From Thermoanaerobaculales bacterium (lineage in GTDB: Bacteria > Acidobacteriota > Thermoanaerobaculia > Thermoanaerobaculales > Sulfomarinibacteraceae), in NCBI GenBank assembly GCA_035358815.1, contig DAOPQC010000003.1, positions 583,433 through 647,432 of the forward strand: a stretch of 64,000 nucleotides of DNA. Reading direction: 5' to 3'. Below are positions 24,685 to 33,281 of the stretch, in pieces (the stretch's first letter is position 1; each line of letters begins with the position of its first letter). A program made the position numbers and the translations under genes. A model generated the notes under the pieces. It had not been told where the DNA came from. It was given only the letters and a program-made list of their open reading frames with translations, and searched no databases.

Positions 24685-25860
24685 ATGGCACGGCGATGCG
24701 GCGCCGCAGTCCTGTTGGCCGTAGCACTGACCCTGCTGGCCGCCGGTTGCGGCACCAAGCCCGTGGTCGGGGTGCTGCTGCCGTCGACGGGCGAGGCCGG
24801 GACCTACGGCGAGTCGATCGAGAGCGGGATCCGGCTGGCGGTCACCGTGTACCGCGAGAAGAGCCTCCTCCCCAGGGGCTTCGAGGTGGTGTGGGCGGAC
24901 TCGGCTTCGGACCCCGCCCGGGCGGTGACGGAGCTGAAGAAGATGGTCCGCGACCGCGGCGCTCGCCTGGTGATCGGCGGTGCGACCAGCGCCGAGGCGA
25001 GGGCCATCCTGCCGGAGCTCGAGCGGCTCGGCGTGGTCTGCCTGTCACCGTCGGCGTCGGCCCCCGATCTCGCGAAGCAGTCCAGCCTGTTCTTCAGGAT
25101 CTATCCCTCGGATGAGCTCGAGGGGCACACCGCGGCGACCTTCCTCTATGAGCGTCTCGGGCAGAAGCAGGTGGTCGTCTACCAGGGCAACGACGAGTAC
25201 GTCCGGGGCATCGAGCCGGCGTTCCGCAAGCAGTTCGAGGACGCGCTTCGCGGCTCGGTGGCCGCCGTGATCTCGCTTGATGAGGCCGGGTGGCGCGAGC
25301 GCTCGGCGCTCGCTCTCAACTCGACCGGGGTCGGGGCGGTCTACGTCGTCGGCTTCGCCGGGGAGACCCTGGAGGTTCTCAGGCACCTCGCGGAGCAGCA
25401 GTTCGCCGGCCGGGTGGTGGCCTCCTCGGCGTTCTACTCCACCCAGGTGATCCGCGAGGCCGGGCCGCTCGCCGAGGGCGTCCTGTTCCCGCTGCCGCCC
25501 TTCGACCGGACCTCGGAGAAGGAGCCGGTGCTGAGCTTCGTCAACCGCTACATGGACGCCTACAACCGGGCGCCGGACGTGTTCGCGGCCCACGGCTACG
25601 ATGCCATGCGCTACACCATCGAGGTCATGCGGCTGGCCCCCGGCCAGCTCACCGAGATCCGCCAGGGGATGCAGTTCGGGGTGAGGGACTTCATGGGCGT
25701 GACCGGGCCGATCGTGTTCGACGACTTCGGCGGGGTCAAGCACTACCCGAAGATGTTCGTGGTCAAGGGAGGCCAGGTCCTGAGCTACGAGCGCTGGCTG
25801 GAAGGCGAACGGTCGAGGATCTTCCGCGACGTTCAGGACATACTCTTCAACAAGGGCTGA
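24685..25860 (+). CDS. Lipoprotein of the ABC substrate-binding (LivK-like, Peripla_BP_6) family
   Basis: 391 aa. Lipoprotein signal with lipobox LLAAGC (Cys about 22). The two-lobed type I binding-protein fold is visible from KPVVGVLLPSTGEAGTYGESIESGIRLAV, ARLVIGGATSAEARAILPELERLGV, FFRIYPSDELEGHTAATFLYER and HGYDAMRYTIEVMRLA. These receptors usually bind amino acids or other small ligands for uptake. Here the gene starts an operon with a Wzm/Wzt exporter (6 nt to the permease) and no uptake permease is nearby, so a sensor or envelope-glycan role is possible. Function uncertain. Confidence 0.8.
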   Translation: MARRCGAAVLLAVALTLLAAGCGTKPVVGVLLPSTGEAGTYGESIESGIRLAVTVYREKSLLPRGFEVVWADSASDPARAVTELKKMVRDRGARLVIGGATSAEARAILPELERLGVVCLSPSASAPDLAKQSSLFFRIYPSDELEGHTAATFLYERLGQKQVVVYQGNDEYVRGIEPAFRKQFEDALRGSVAAVISLDEAGWRERSALALNSTGVGAVYVVGFAGETLEVLRHLAEQQFAGRVVASSAFYSTQVIREAGPLAEGVLFPLPPFDRTSEKEPVLSFVNRYMDAYNRAPDVFAAHGYDAMRYTIEVMRLAPGQLTEIRQGMQFGVRDFMGVTGPIVFDDFGGVKHYPKMFVVKGGQVLSYERWLEGERSRIFRDVQDILFNKG

Positions 25861-25866
25861 GCCGCG

Positions 25867-26667
25867 ATGCGCGCGCTCGGCCTGCTGTGGCGGCACCGCG
25901 CGCTGATCGCGGTGCTGGTGCGGCGCGAGCTGACGGCCCGCTACCGGGCGTCGGTGCTCGGCTTCTTCTGGTCCCTGCTCAACCCGCTGCTGCTGCTCGC
26001 CGTCTACGCGGTGGTCTTCACCACCATCTTCCAGCCGCGGTTCCCGGGCGGCGATCCCTACCCGCTGTTCCTGTTCAGCGGGCTGCTGCCGTGGCTGTTC
26101 CTGTCGGGGGCCGCGCTCGACGCCTCGGTGACGATGGTCGACAACGGGCCGCTGCTGGCCAAGGTGATGTGCCCGCCGGAGCTCTTCCCGGCGGTGACCG
26201 TGGTCTCGCACCTCGTCCACCTGGTGCTGGCGCTGCCGGTGCTGATCGCGGCGCTGGCGTGGAGCGCGGTCGCCGGCTGGCACCCCTTTCCGTGGACGGC
26301 CGTCCTGCTTCCGGCCGCGCTCGTCCCGTGGCTGCTGGTGACCGCGGGTGTCGCGTCGGCGGTGGCGGCCCTGTCGGTCCACTACCGTGACCTGCGCGAT
26401 CTGCTCGGCCACCTCCTCAACCTCGTCTTCTTCGCGTCGCCCATCATCTACTCGCTCGACGGGCTCGAGGTGCCGGCCCTGCTGCGGCGCGCCCTCCTGC
26501 TCAACCCGCTGGCGCCGCTGGTCGAGGTGTTCCGGGACGTCGCGTTCGCCGGCCGGGTGGGCTCACTCTCCGACTGGGCGATCGCGCTCGCGGTCGGCAT
26601 CGTGACGTGGGGCCTCGGGACGTGGGTGTTCAGCCGTTACCGCGACACCCTGGTGGAGTCGGTGTGA
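25867..26667 (+). CDS. O-antigen/polysaccharide ABC exporter permease (Wzm-like), copy 1
   Basis: 266 aa with six predicted membrane segments and the family start VRRELTARYRASVLGFFWSLLNPLL (R-i--RY--S-LG--W-l--P-). Ends SRYRDTLVESV. Exports lipid-linked glycan across the inner membrane together with the Wzt ATPase that overlaps it by 4 nt. Part of the operon starting at 24685. A second, divergent Wzm lies at 44849-45715; the two differ in sequence and length, so they are not a recent duplication. Confidence 0.88.
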   Translation: MRALGLLWRHRALIAVLVRRELTARYRASVLGFFWSLLNPLLLLAVYAVVFTTIFQPRFPGGDPYPLFLFSGLLPWLFLSGAALDASVTMVDNGPLLAKVMCPPELFPAVTVVSHLVHLVLALPVLIAALAWSAVAGWHPFPWTAVLLPAALVPWLLVTAGVASAVAALSVHYRDLRDLLGHLLNLVFFASPIIYSLDGLEVPALLRRALLLNPLAPLVEVFRDVAFAGRVGSLSDWAIALAVGIVTWGLGTWVFSRYRDTLVESV

Positions 26668-27899
26668 GGGGGGCGATCAGCCTTGTCGGCGTGCGCAAGG
26701 TCTTCCGCTGGCGGGGGCCGCGCCGGCGCCACGAGACCGTCAAGGGGGCGATCTTCCACCACCGGCTGACCGGCCGGGCGTCGCGCTTCGAGGAGTTCGT
26801 GGCCCTCGACGGCATCGACCTCGAGGTGGCGCCCGGCGAGGCGGTCGCCGTGATCGGCCCCAACGGCTCGGGCAAGTCGACCCTGCTCAAGCTCGCGAGC
26901 GGGATCCTGCGGCCGACCGAGGGCGCGGTCGCGGTCGACGGCCGGGTCACGGCGCTGATCGAGCTCGGCGCCGGCTTCCACCCCGAGATCACCGGCCGCG
27001 AGAACGTGGTCATCAACGGCATGCTGCTCGGCCTGTCGCGGCGAGAGGTGGAGCGGCGAATGGCGGAGATCGTCGCCTTCGCCGACCTCGGGACGTTCAT
27101 CGACCAGCCGGTGAAGACCTACTCGTCGGGGATGTACGTCCGGCTCGGCTTCGCGGTCGCGGTGTCGGTGGAGCCCGACATCCTGCTCATCGACGAGGTG
27201 CTGGCGGTCGGCGACGAGGCGTTCACGCGGCGGGGGCTCGACCGGCTGGCCCGGATGCGCCGGCGCGGCGTCACCATGGTGCTGGTCTCCCACGACCTCG
27301 ACCTGGTGGGCCGCTTCGCCGACCGCGCGGTCTACCTGCGGGGGGGGCGGGTGGCGGCCGACGGCGCGCCCGACGCCGTGATCGCGCGCTACCGCAGCGA
27401 CGTCGCCGGCGGCGAGGCGGCCGCCCAGGCGAACCTGGCCCCGGTCCGGGTGGTCGAGGAGGGACGGCGGTGGGGCAACGGCGACGTCGAGATCCTCGGC
27501 GTCGCGGTGTCGACCGGCGGCGTCGAGCAGCGGCTGATCCCGAGCGGCGCGCCGTGCGCGGTCCACATCTCCTACCGGGTCCACCGCCCGGTCGAGGACT
27601 TCGTGTTCGGGGTCGCCTGGCAGCGGCTCGACGGGACGGCGGTGGGCGGTCACAACACCGCGCTCGACGGGCTGCGCCCGCGGCTGCTCGCCGCCGACGG
27701 CGAGGTGCGCTGCCGCTACGACGCCCTGGCGCTGGCGCCCGGCGACTACCAGCTCGACGCGGCCGTCCACCGGACCGACGGGCTGGCCTACGACTACTGG
27801 TGCGATGCGGCGCGGGTCCGGGTCACGGCGGCCGTCGACTGGCCCGGGATCTGGGCGCCGCGGCACCGCTGGGAGGGCGACGGTCCCCGGTGGGAGTGA
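26664..27899 (+). CDS. O-antigen ABC exporter ATPase with C-terminal glycan-binding domain (Wzt-like), copy 1
   Basis: 411 aa. Walker A GPNGSGKST (about 64-72), Wzt loop ELGAGFHPEITGRENV, signature YSSGMYVRLGFAVAV, Walker B ILLIDEVLAVGDEAF and switch SHDLDLV. From about residue 260 there is a beta-rich C-terminal domain as in Wzt proteins that recognise the modified non-reducing end of the polysaccharide before export. GTG start at 26664 overlaps the permease stop. A C-terminal domain in both Wzt copies implies two glycans, each checked by its own exporter. Confidence 0.9.
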   Translation: MRGAISLVGVRKVFRWRGPRRRHETVKGAIFHHRLTGRASRFEEFVALDGIDLEVAPGEAVAVIGPNGSGKSTLLKLASGILRPTEGAVAVDGRVTALIELGAGFHPEITGRENVVINGMLLGLSRREVERRMAEIVAFADLGTFIDQPVKTYSSGMYVRLGFAVAVSVEPDILLIDEVLAVGDEAFTRRGLDRLARMRRRGVTMVLVSHDLDLVGRFADRAVYLRGGRVAADGAPDAVIARYRSDVAGGEAAAQANLAPVRVVEEGRRWGNGDVEILGVAVSTGGVEQRLIPSGAPCAVHISYRVHRPVEDFVFGVAWQRLDGTAVGGHNTALDGLRPRLLAADGEVRCRYDALALAPGDYQLDAAVHRTDGLAYDYWCDAARVRVTAAVDWPGIWAPRHRWEGDGPRWE

Positions 27900-27928
27900 C
27901 GTGGTGGGTCACGCCGCCGCCCGCGATC

Positions 27929-27943
27929 TGACGCGGAGCGTCA
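27929..27943 (+). promoter_or_regulatory. Inverted repeat, candidate activator site upstream of the sigma-54 promoter
   Basis: TGACGC-GGA-GCGTCA, perfect 6-bp arms, centred about 65 bp before the predicted pilin transcript start. The sequence GTCACGCCG within it recurs at 27908, giving two half-sites. Sigma-54 promoters need an enhancer-binding protein; this is a plausible target, somewhat closer than usual. Confidence 0.4.
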
Positions 27944-27973
27944 CGCCGGCCTGTCCATGGCTTGAGCAGTGGC

Positions 27974-27989
27974 TGGCACGCAACTTGCT
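27974..27989 (+). promoter_or_regulatory. Sigma-54 (-24/-12) promoter of the pilin gene
   Basis: TGGCACGCAACTTGCT fits the -24/-12 consensus TGGCACG-N4-TTGCW exactly. It lies 35 nt before the pilin start codon, with AAAGGAGG downstream for translation. pilA genes of Geobacter, Myxococcus and Pseudomonas are also sigma-54 dependent. Confidence 0.85.
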
Positions 27990-28024
27990 CTGCTTCGGCA
28001 CGTGATTGAAAGGAGGACTGCAAG

Positions 28025-28477
28025 ATGAGGAAGAACCGTGGTTTCACCCTGATCGAGCTGCTCATCGTTGTGGCAATCATCGGGATCATCGCGGCGATCG
28101 CGATTCCGAACCTGCTGAACGCCATCCACCGCGGCCGCCAGAAGAGGTCGATGGCCGACATGCGCACCATCGGCACCGCCATCGGGACCTACGCGACCGA
28201 CATGAACTTCTACCCGCGCGGCATGGCCGCCCTGACCGACTTCGAGCCGCACCTGACCCCGGTCTACATCCGGCGCCTGCCCCCGCGCGACGGCTGGAAC
28301 ACCACCTACAACGCGTTCACCGACGCTGCCGGCGACCACTACACCATCGAGTCGTGGGGCAAGAACAAGACCGACGACGGCTGCGTCGTGGGCCAGGAGA
28401 CCCAGGAGTTCGACTGCGACATCTGCCACCTCGACGGCATGTTCGTCCAGTGGCCGGAAGGCATCCAGAGAGAATAG
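28025..28477 (+). CDS. Type IV pilin / GspG-like pseudopilin
   Basis: 150 aa. Class III signal: short basic leader MRKNRG followed by FTLIELLIVVAIIGIIAAIAIP, with Glu at +5 of the mature protein. The C-terminal globular domain has the GspG-like pattern (LTPVYIRRLPPRDGWNTTY; HYTIESWGKNKTDDG) and three Cys near the end (GC, DCDIC). It would be cleaved and methylated by the prepilin peptidase at 50441. Strong RBS, own sigma-54 promoter and a strong terminator: a monocistronic, highly expressed unit, as for a major pilin. Whether it is a T4 pilin or a type II secretion major pseudopilin cannot be settled. Confidence 0.9.
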   Translation: MRKNRGFTLIELLIVVAIIGIIAAIAIPNLLNAIHRGRQKRSMADMRTIGTAIGTYATDMNFYPRGMAALTDFEPHLTPVYIRRLPPRDGWNTTYNAFTDAAGDHYTIESWGKNKTDDGCVVGQETQEFDCDICHLDGMFVQWPEGIQRE

Positions 28478-28498
28478 CCTGCTCCTGCATCGGCACGA

Positions 28499-28525
28499 GG
28501 GGGGCGCTGGGCGCCCCCCTTTTTT
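28499..28525 (+). terminator. Rho-independent terminator of the pilin gene
   Basis: Perfect 9-bp stem GGGGGGCGC/GCGCCCCCC with loop TGG, followed by six T, 21 nt after the pilin stop codon. The next gene starts 15 nt later. Confidence 0.93.
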
Positions 28526-28539
28526 GATACCCTCGCGGC

Positions 28540-30132
28540 GTGCCCCAGATCGCCCTGCTCGGCGTGGCGCTCCTCACGGCGTGGCGGCCCGCGGAGACCA
28601 CGGCCGCGACCCCCCTCATCATCGCGCTCGCGGTGCTCGCCCTGCTGCCGTGGGCCCACCGGCGCACCGCCGGCAGCGCCCTCGCCCGGGGCTGGATCGC
28701 GTGCCTGGCGGTCGTGGTGGGCGCGGCGCTCAGCGCGGCCGGCGGCGAGGACCGCGCGACCGCGGCCGCCGAGCTCGCGCTGGCGGCGGCGGTGGCCTCG
28801 CTGGCGTGGACCGCGTCCAGGGAGGAGGCCCCCGAGCGGCTCCACCGGCTGCTGGCGCTCGGCCTGGCCGCCCTCGCGCTGTGGGCGCTCTATCAGGTGA
28901 CGGTGGGCTTCGAGCGGGCGCAGCTCGCCGTCGGGACGCTGCCGGAGGCGTTGCAGGCCAACGCCGAGGAGCGGATCTCAAGCGGCCGCGCCTTCGCCTC
29001 GCTGCTGCTGCCCGGGCACCTCGCGGTGGTGCTGGCGACCGCGCTGCCGATCCTGGCCGCGGCGGTGCGGCGATCGTGGCGGGCGGCGGGCTGGCTCGCC
29101 GGCGCGCTGCTGTGCGGCGCCGGGCTGCTGCTGACCCGGTCGCCGATCGGGATCGCCCTCGCGGTGCTGGCCCTCGGAGCGCTCGCCGCCCGCCGGCGCC
29201 GGGCGCTGCTGGTGGCCGGCCTGGTCGCGCTGGCGGCCGGCCTGGCGGTGGTGGTGGCGTCGCGCGGCGACGTCGCTGCGCTCGACCCGGTGCGGCTGCG
29301 CGTCGACAACTGGCAGACCGCGATCTGGGCGTGGCAGTCGTCGCCGCTGACCGGGGTCGGGCTCGGCAGCTACGGCCAGGCCACCCGGGCGGTGCCGCTC
29401 GCGGTCGGCAACCTGCCGGCCCACGCCCACTCGCTGCCGCTCGAGTGGCTGGCCGAGCTCGGGATCGTCGGGCTGCTCGCCGCTGCCGCCGGGATCGCCT
29501 GGCTGGCCGACCTGCTGCGCCGCCTGTGGCCGCGGCGGCCCGAGTTGGCGATCGCTTTGGCGGTGGCCCCCCTCCACAACCTGGCCGACTTCTCGCTCTA
29601 CACGAGCGGCGTCGCCGTGCCGTGGGCGGTCCTCCTCGGCTGGGGGGCGGCTGCCGCGCGTCCCGGCCGCGAGCCGGCCGCGCCCGGGCGCGGCCGTGAG
29701 CTGATGGTCGCGGCGGCCGCTCTGGCGGTGGCCGCCGCTCTGCTCCACCTCACCAGCGCGACCGTCGAGTCCGCGGCGCGAGCGGCGGCCACGCCGGCGC
29801 AGCGGGTCGACGGCGCGCTGCGCGCCCAGCGGTTGGGGCCATGGCGAACGACGCCGCCGCTGCTGGCGGCCACGTCCGCGGTCGAGGCGGCCGACGGCGA
29901 ACAGCTGACCGCCGCTGCCGGTGCGCTCGAGCGGGCGCGGCGATGGCGGCCGCGCTCGGCGGCGCTGGCGGCCGCGGCGGCCGAGGTCGCGCTGGTGCGC
30001 GGGCGGGTGCCGACGGCGGCGGCCGGTGCCTGGACGGCCCAGCACGTGCAGCCCCGCTCCGGGGAGTGGCGCGACGCCTGGAACGCGTTGTCAACCAGGC
30101 TCGAGGCAGCGGACGATGCGGCCCGGCCATGA
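28540..30132 (+). CDS. O-antigen ligase-like membrane protein (Wzy_C family) with C-terminal TPR-like region, copy 1
   Basis: 530 aa. About ten to twelve hydrophobic segments; the Wzy_C signature near 255-310 is TGVGLGSYGQATRA followed by HAHSLPLEWLAELGIVGLL. The C-terminal about 130 residues are soluble alanine-rich helices, as in ligase/oligosaccharyltransferase members with TPR tails. Family members join glycans to lipid A or to proteins such as pilins at the periplasmic face. GTG start at 28540, 15 nt after the pilin terminator, so it probably uses a separate promoter (TGATAC near 28525 is a weak -10). Overlaps the next, related gene by 17 bp. Confidence 0.8.
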   Translation: MPQIALLGVALLTAWRPAETTAATPLIIALAVLALLPWAHRRTAGSALARGWIACLAVVVGAALSAAGGEDRATAAAELALAAAVASLAWTASREEAPERLHRLLALGLAALALWALYQVTVGFERAQLAVGTLPEALQANAEERISSGRAFASLLLPGHLAVVLATALPILAAAVRRSWRAAGWLAGALLCGAGLLLTRSPIGIALAVLALGALAARRRRALLVAGLVALAAGLAVVVASRGDVAALDPVRLRVDNWQTAIWAWQSSPLTGVGLGSYGQATRAVPLAVGNLPAHAHSLPLEWLAELGIVGLLAAAAGIAWLADLLRRLWPRRPELAIALAVAPLHNLADFSLYTSGVAVPWAVLLGWGAAAARPGREPAAPGRGRELMVAAAALAVAAALLHLTSATVESAARAAATPAQRVDGALRAQRLGPWRTTPPLLAATSAVEAADGEQLTAAAGALERARRWRPRSAALAAAAAEVALVRGRVPTAAAGAWTAQHVQPRSGEWRDAWNALSTRLEAADDAARP

Positions 30133-31945
30133 CGCCGTGCCGCTGCTGGCGACCGCCGCGGTCGCGCTGGCGGTCGCGCTCGGCGGCGCCTTCGCGCCCG
30201 GGCCGCGGCTGGCGGTCGCGCTCCTCCTCGCCGGCATCGCCGCCTGGCTCGCCGCCGGAGCGGTGCGGGGACCGCTCGCCGAGGAGTGGCTGGCGCTGGC
30301 GGTGATTGGCTGGGGCGGCGTGAGCGCCGCCCTGGCGACCGGCTACCCGCTCGCCGCGAAGCAGACGGTCGGCGGCTGGCTGGTGGCGTGGGTCGTCTGG
30401 GTGGCGGCGCGGCGGGCCGGGGAGGCGCGGCGGCGGTGGTGCGGCCTGCTGCTGGCCACGGCGGCGGTCATGGTCGCGGCTGTCGTACTGGCCGAGTGCG
30501 CGGGGGCGGGCCGGCTGCGGCTGGGCGGGCTGTTCGTCAATCCGAACGTGGCCGCTGCCGTGCTGGTCCCGGTGCTGCCGGCGCTGGCGCTGGTGCGGTC
30601 GCCGCGCCGGCGCTGGCCGGCGTTTGCCGCGGCGCTGGTGGTGGTGGCCGGGGTCGTGGGCACCGGCTCGCGGGCGGGCCTGCTGGCGCTGGTGGTGGTG
30701 GTCGGGACGATGCTGCCGAGGGGCCGGCTGCGGACGGTGGGCGTCGCGGTGGCGGTGGCCGCGGCCGGCGCCTTCCTGGCGTGGCGGTTCGCCGCGGCGC
30801 CGGACGCCCTGGCCTGGCACCGGGTCGCGATCTGGCGGGCGCTGTGGCCGCTGGTCGCCGCCTCGCCGATCCATGGCGTCGGGCCGGGGTGGCTCGAGGA
30901 GGCGACCGGGGCGGCGCGGATCGCCCACGAGGGCGGGCTCGCCCGCTGGGGGCACGTCATCGGCAGCGCGGAGTCGACGCTGTTCGGCCTGCTCTTGCGA
31001 ACCGGGCTGGTCGGGCTCGGCCTGGCGGCCGCGGCCGCCGTCGCCTGGTGGCGGCGCGCCCGCCGCTGCTGCGACCGGCTGCCGGCCGCGGCGCCGGCGG
31101 TGCTCGCCGGGATGGCCGTGATGGCGCTGTTCCACGACTTCCTCGATGTCGACGTCGTGCTCTGGTGGTGGGCCGCGCTGGCCGGTCTCGCGCTGCCGCT
31201 CGGCCCTTCGCCGGCAGCCGTCACGCCGGCCGGCGCCGGGCTGCGGCTGCGGGTCCCGGCGGCGCTCGCCCTGGCCTTCGCGCTGCTGTGGAGCGTCGGC
31301 ACGCCGGCCCTGGCGCGCCGGGTGTGGTGGGGCGCGCCCTCGACCGCGGCCCTCGCCGACCGGGCGCAGCGGGTCGAGCCCTGGTTCGCCGAGCCGGTCG
31401 AGTGGCGAGTGGGCGAGCTGCTGGCGCGGCGGCAGTGGACGTGGCAGGAGGCAGCCGAGGCGATCAGCTGGAGCCGCCGCGCGGCCGAGCTCCATCCCGG
31501 TGGGGTGCGCGCCTGGTCGGCGCTCGGCGATGTCCATGCCCGGGTCGCGGCCGAGCTCGGTCCCTGGCCGGACGCGCTCGATGGGGCGAGGGAGGGCTTC
31601 GGCAGGGCGACCGCGCTCGAGCCGCACCTGCCCTGGCACTGGCTGCGCTGGGCCGCCTTCGAGCGCTCGCTGGGGCGGCTCGACGAGGCCAGCCGGCTGG
31701 CCGGCCGCGCGCTCGAGGAGGAGCCCAGGTTCGTGCGCGGCTGGCTGCTGCGATGCCGCCTGGCCGTCGATCGCGGCGACCTGGCTGAGGCACGCGGGTG
31801 CTTCGAGCGGGCGCGCTCGGCGGCGCTCGAGGGCCGGCGGCGGTCGCTTTCAGACTACGAGCGCGACCTGCTGCTCGCGCCGCCGTGGCAGGTGCGCGAG
31901 CTGGCCGCGGAGCTTGCCGTGCCGGACGCGGAGGGGCTCCGGTGA
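30116..31945 (+). CDS. O-antigen ligase-like membrane protein (Wzy_C family) with C-terminal TPRs, copy 2
   Basis: 609 aa. About eleven membrane segments and a Wzy_C-like core (FVNPNVAAAVLVPVLPALAL; GTGSRAGLLAL; IHGVGPGWLEEATGAARIAHEG...GLVGLGLA). A C-terminal region of about 190 residues has at least three TPR-like repeats (AISWSRRAAELHPGGVRAWSALGDVHA; AREGFGRATALEPHLPWHWLRWAA; ASRLAGRALEEEPRFVRGWLL). Start ATG at 30116 inside the end of copy 1. Tandem ligase-like proteins directly after a pilin suggest pilin glycosylation, or one polymerase (Wzy) and one ligase (WaaL). Confidence 0.78.
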   Translation: MRPGHDAVPLLATAAVALAVALGGAFAPGPRLAVALLLAGIAAWLAAGAVRGPLAEEWLALAVIGWGGVSAALATGYPLAAKQTVGGWLVAWVVWVAARRAGEARRRWCGLLLATAAVMVAAVVLAECAGAGRLRLGGLFVNPNVAAAVLVPVLPALALVRSPRRRWPAFAAALVVVAGVVGTGSRAGLLALVVVVGTMLPRGRLRTVGVAVAVAAAGAFLAWRFAAAPDALAWHRVAIWRALWPLVAASPIHGVGPGWLEEATGAARIAHEGGLARWGHVIGSAESTLFGLLLRTGLVGLGLAAAAAVAWWRRARRCCDRLPAAAPAVLAGMAVMALFHDFLDVDVVLWWWAALAGLALPLGPSPAAVTPAGAGLRLRVPAALALAFALLWSVGTPALARRVWWGAPSTAALADRAQRVEPWFAEPVEWRVGELLARRQWTWQEAAEAISWSRRAAELHPGGVRAWSALGDVHARVAAELGPWPDALDGAREGFGRATALEPHLPWHWLRWAAFERSLGRLDEASRLAGRALEEEPRFVRGWLLRCRLAVDRGDLAEARGCFERARSAALEGRRRSLSDYERDLLLAPPWQVRELAAELAVPDAEGLR

Positions 31946-31988
31946 ACGGCGCGAGCGCCGGGCGCCGGCCGGCCCACGGAGGCTCGCC

Positions 31989-33233
31989 GTGCGGGTGCTG
32001 ATCGTCGCCTACTACTACCCGCCGACCAGCTCGGGTGGCAGCGCGCGGCCGGTCGCGATGGTCAAGCATCTGAGGAGGCTCGGCCACGAGGTCTCGGTGC
32101 TGACCCACGGCTACCGCCGCCCGGACGTCCTCGAGGGTGACGAGCTCAGGATCTACGATCCGAGCCACAATCGGGACCGGGCCGGCGCCGGCGCGCTCCG
32201 GTGGCTGCCGCGGAGGCTGCTGAGCGCAGGCATCAACCTCGCCGGCGGCTACCACTCGATCTACTCGGCCTGGAAGGCGCGGGTGCTCGGCCGCGCCGAC
32301 CGGCTGGTTGCGGGCGCGCGGCCGGAGGTGCTGCTCGCCACCTACCCGCCGATCGAGGACCTCGAGATCGGGCTCGCGGTGGCGGAGCGACACCACATCC
32401 CCCTGGTCGCCGACTTCCGCGACGGCCTGCTGTTCGAGCCGATCGAGCGCGTCCGGATCCGGCGCCACCGCTGCGTCGCGGAGCGCTACCGCGAAGTGGA
32501 GCGAGCGGTCGCCGAGCGCGCCGCGGCGGTGGTCACCGTCTTCCCGAGCCTGTCGGCCTACTTCGGCCAGGCGCATGGCCGCAGCGACGCGGTGACGATC
32601 ACCAACGGCTTCGACCCGGAAGACTTCGCGGGCCTGCCGCCGTCGGGCCTGCTCGACTCGGCGGCCTGCAACATCGTCCACAGCGGGCGCTTCGCGGGCT
32701 CGTACGGCGGCCGCGACGTGCGGCCGCTCGTCGACGCCCTGACGCGGCTTCATGACGAGGGCGGGGCGGCCGCCCGCGGCCTCCGGCTCCACCTGATCGG
32801 CGAGCTGACCGCCCGCGAGCGGCGGTGCGTTCGCGGCCTGGCCGGCCGCGGGATGGTGATCGAGCACGGGGGGCTGCCGCGGCCGCGGGCGCTCGCGGCG
32901 CAGACCGAGGCCGATGCCCTGCTCCTGCTCACCGGCGCCGACCGGCCGGGGAGCGCCCCGGGGAAGCTGTTCGAGTACCTCGGCGCCGGCCGGCCGATCC
33001 TCGGGCTGACTGCCGGCTCGTTCGCGGAGGAGGTCATCCGCTCCACCGCCACCGGCTGGACGGTCGACCCCGCCGACCGCGACGGCATCGCCGGCCTGCT
33101 CCGGCGGGCGGCCGGCGGCGAGCTGACGCTCGCGGCCCTCGTCCCCGACCGGGAGCGGATCGCCGAGTACTCCAGGGAGCGGCTGATCGCCCGGCTTGAC
33201 GGCATCCTGCGGCGGGTGCGGGCCGGGGCGTGA
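31989..33233 (+). CDS. Glycosyltransferase family 4
   Basis: 414 aa. GT-B fold. N-terminal VRVLIVAYYYPPTSSGGSARPVAMVKHL is the typical GT4 glycine-rich acceptor loop. The C-terminal half has NIVHSGRFAGSYGGRDVRPLVDAL and the donor-site region APGKLFEYLGAGRPILGL (E-x7-E type, partly degenerate). Adds a sugar to a lipid-linked glycan at the cytoplasmic face. GTG start at 31989 is the most sensible start for the fold. Belongs to the forward run 28540-36355. Donor and acceptor unknown. Confidence 0.85.
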   Translation: MRVLIVAYYYPPTSSGGSARPVAMVKHLRRLGHEVSVLTHGYRRPDVLEGDELRIYDPSHNRDRAGAGALRWLPRRLLSAGINLAGGYHSIYSAWKARVLGRADRLVAGARPEVLLATYPPIEDLEIGLAVAERHHIPLVADFRDGLLFEPIERVRIRRHRCVAERYREVERAVAERAAAVVTVFPSLSAYFGQAHGRSDAVTITNGFDPEDFAGLPPSGLLDSAACNIVHSGRFAGSYGGRDVRPLVDALTRLHDEGGAAARGLRLHLIGELTARERRCVRGLAGRGMVIEHGGLPRPRALAAQTEADALLLLTGADRPGSAPGKLFEYLGAGRPILGLTAGSFAEEVIRSTATGWTVDPADRDGIAGLLRRAAGGELTLAALVPDRERIAEYSRERLIARLDGILRRVRAGA

Positions 33234-33266
33234 GCCGGCGCGGGTTTCCCGCAGGGCCGGGGCGAT

Positions 33267-33275
33267 TGCTACCAT
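33267..33275 (+). promoter_or_regulatory. Extended -10 promoter six bases before a GT2 gene
   Basis: TGC-TACCAT (33267-33275), then 6 nt, then the GTG start at 33282. A transcript would start at the start codon (leaderless), in a 48-bp gap between two glycosyltransferase genes. Confidence 0.45.
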
Positions 33276-33281
33276 GAGTCC

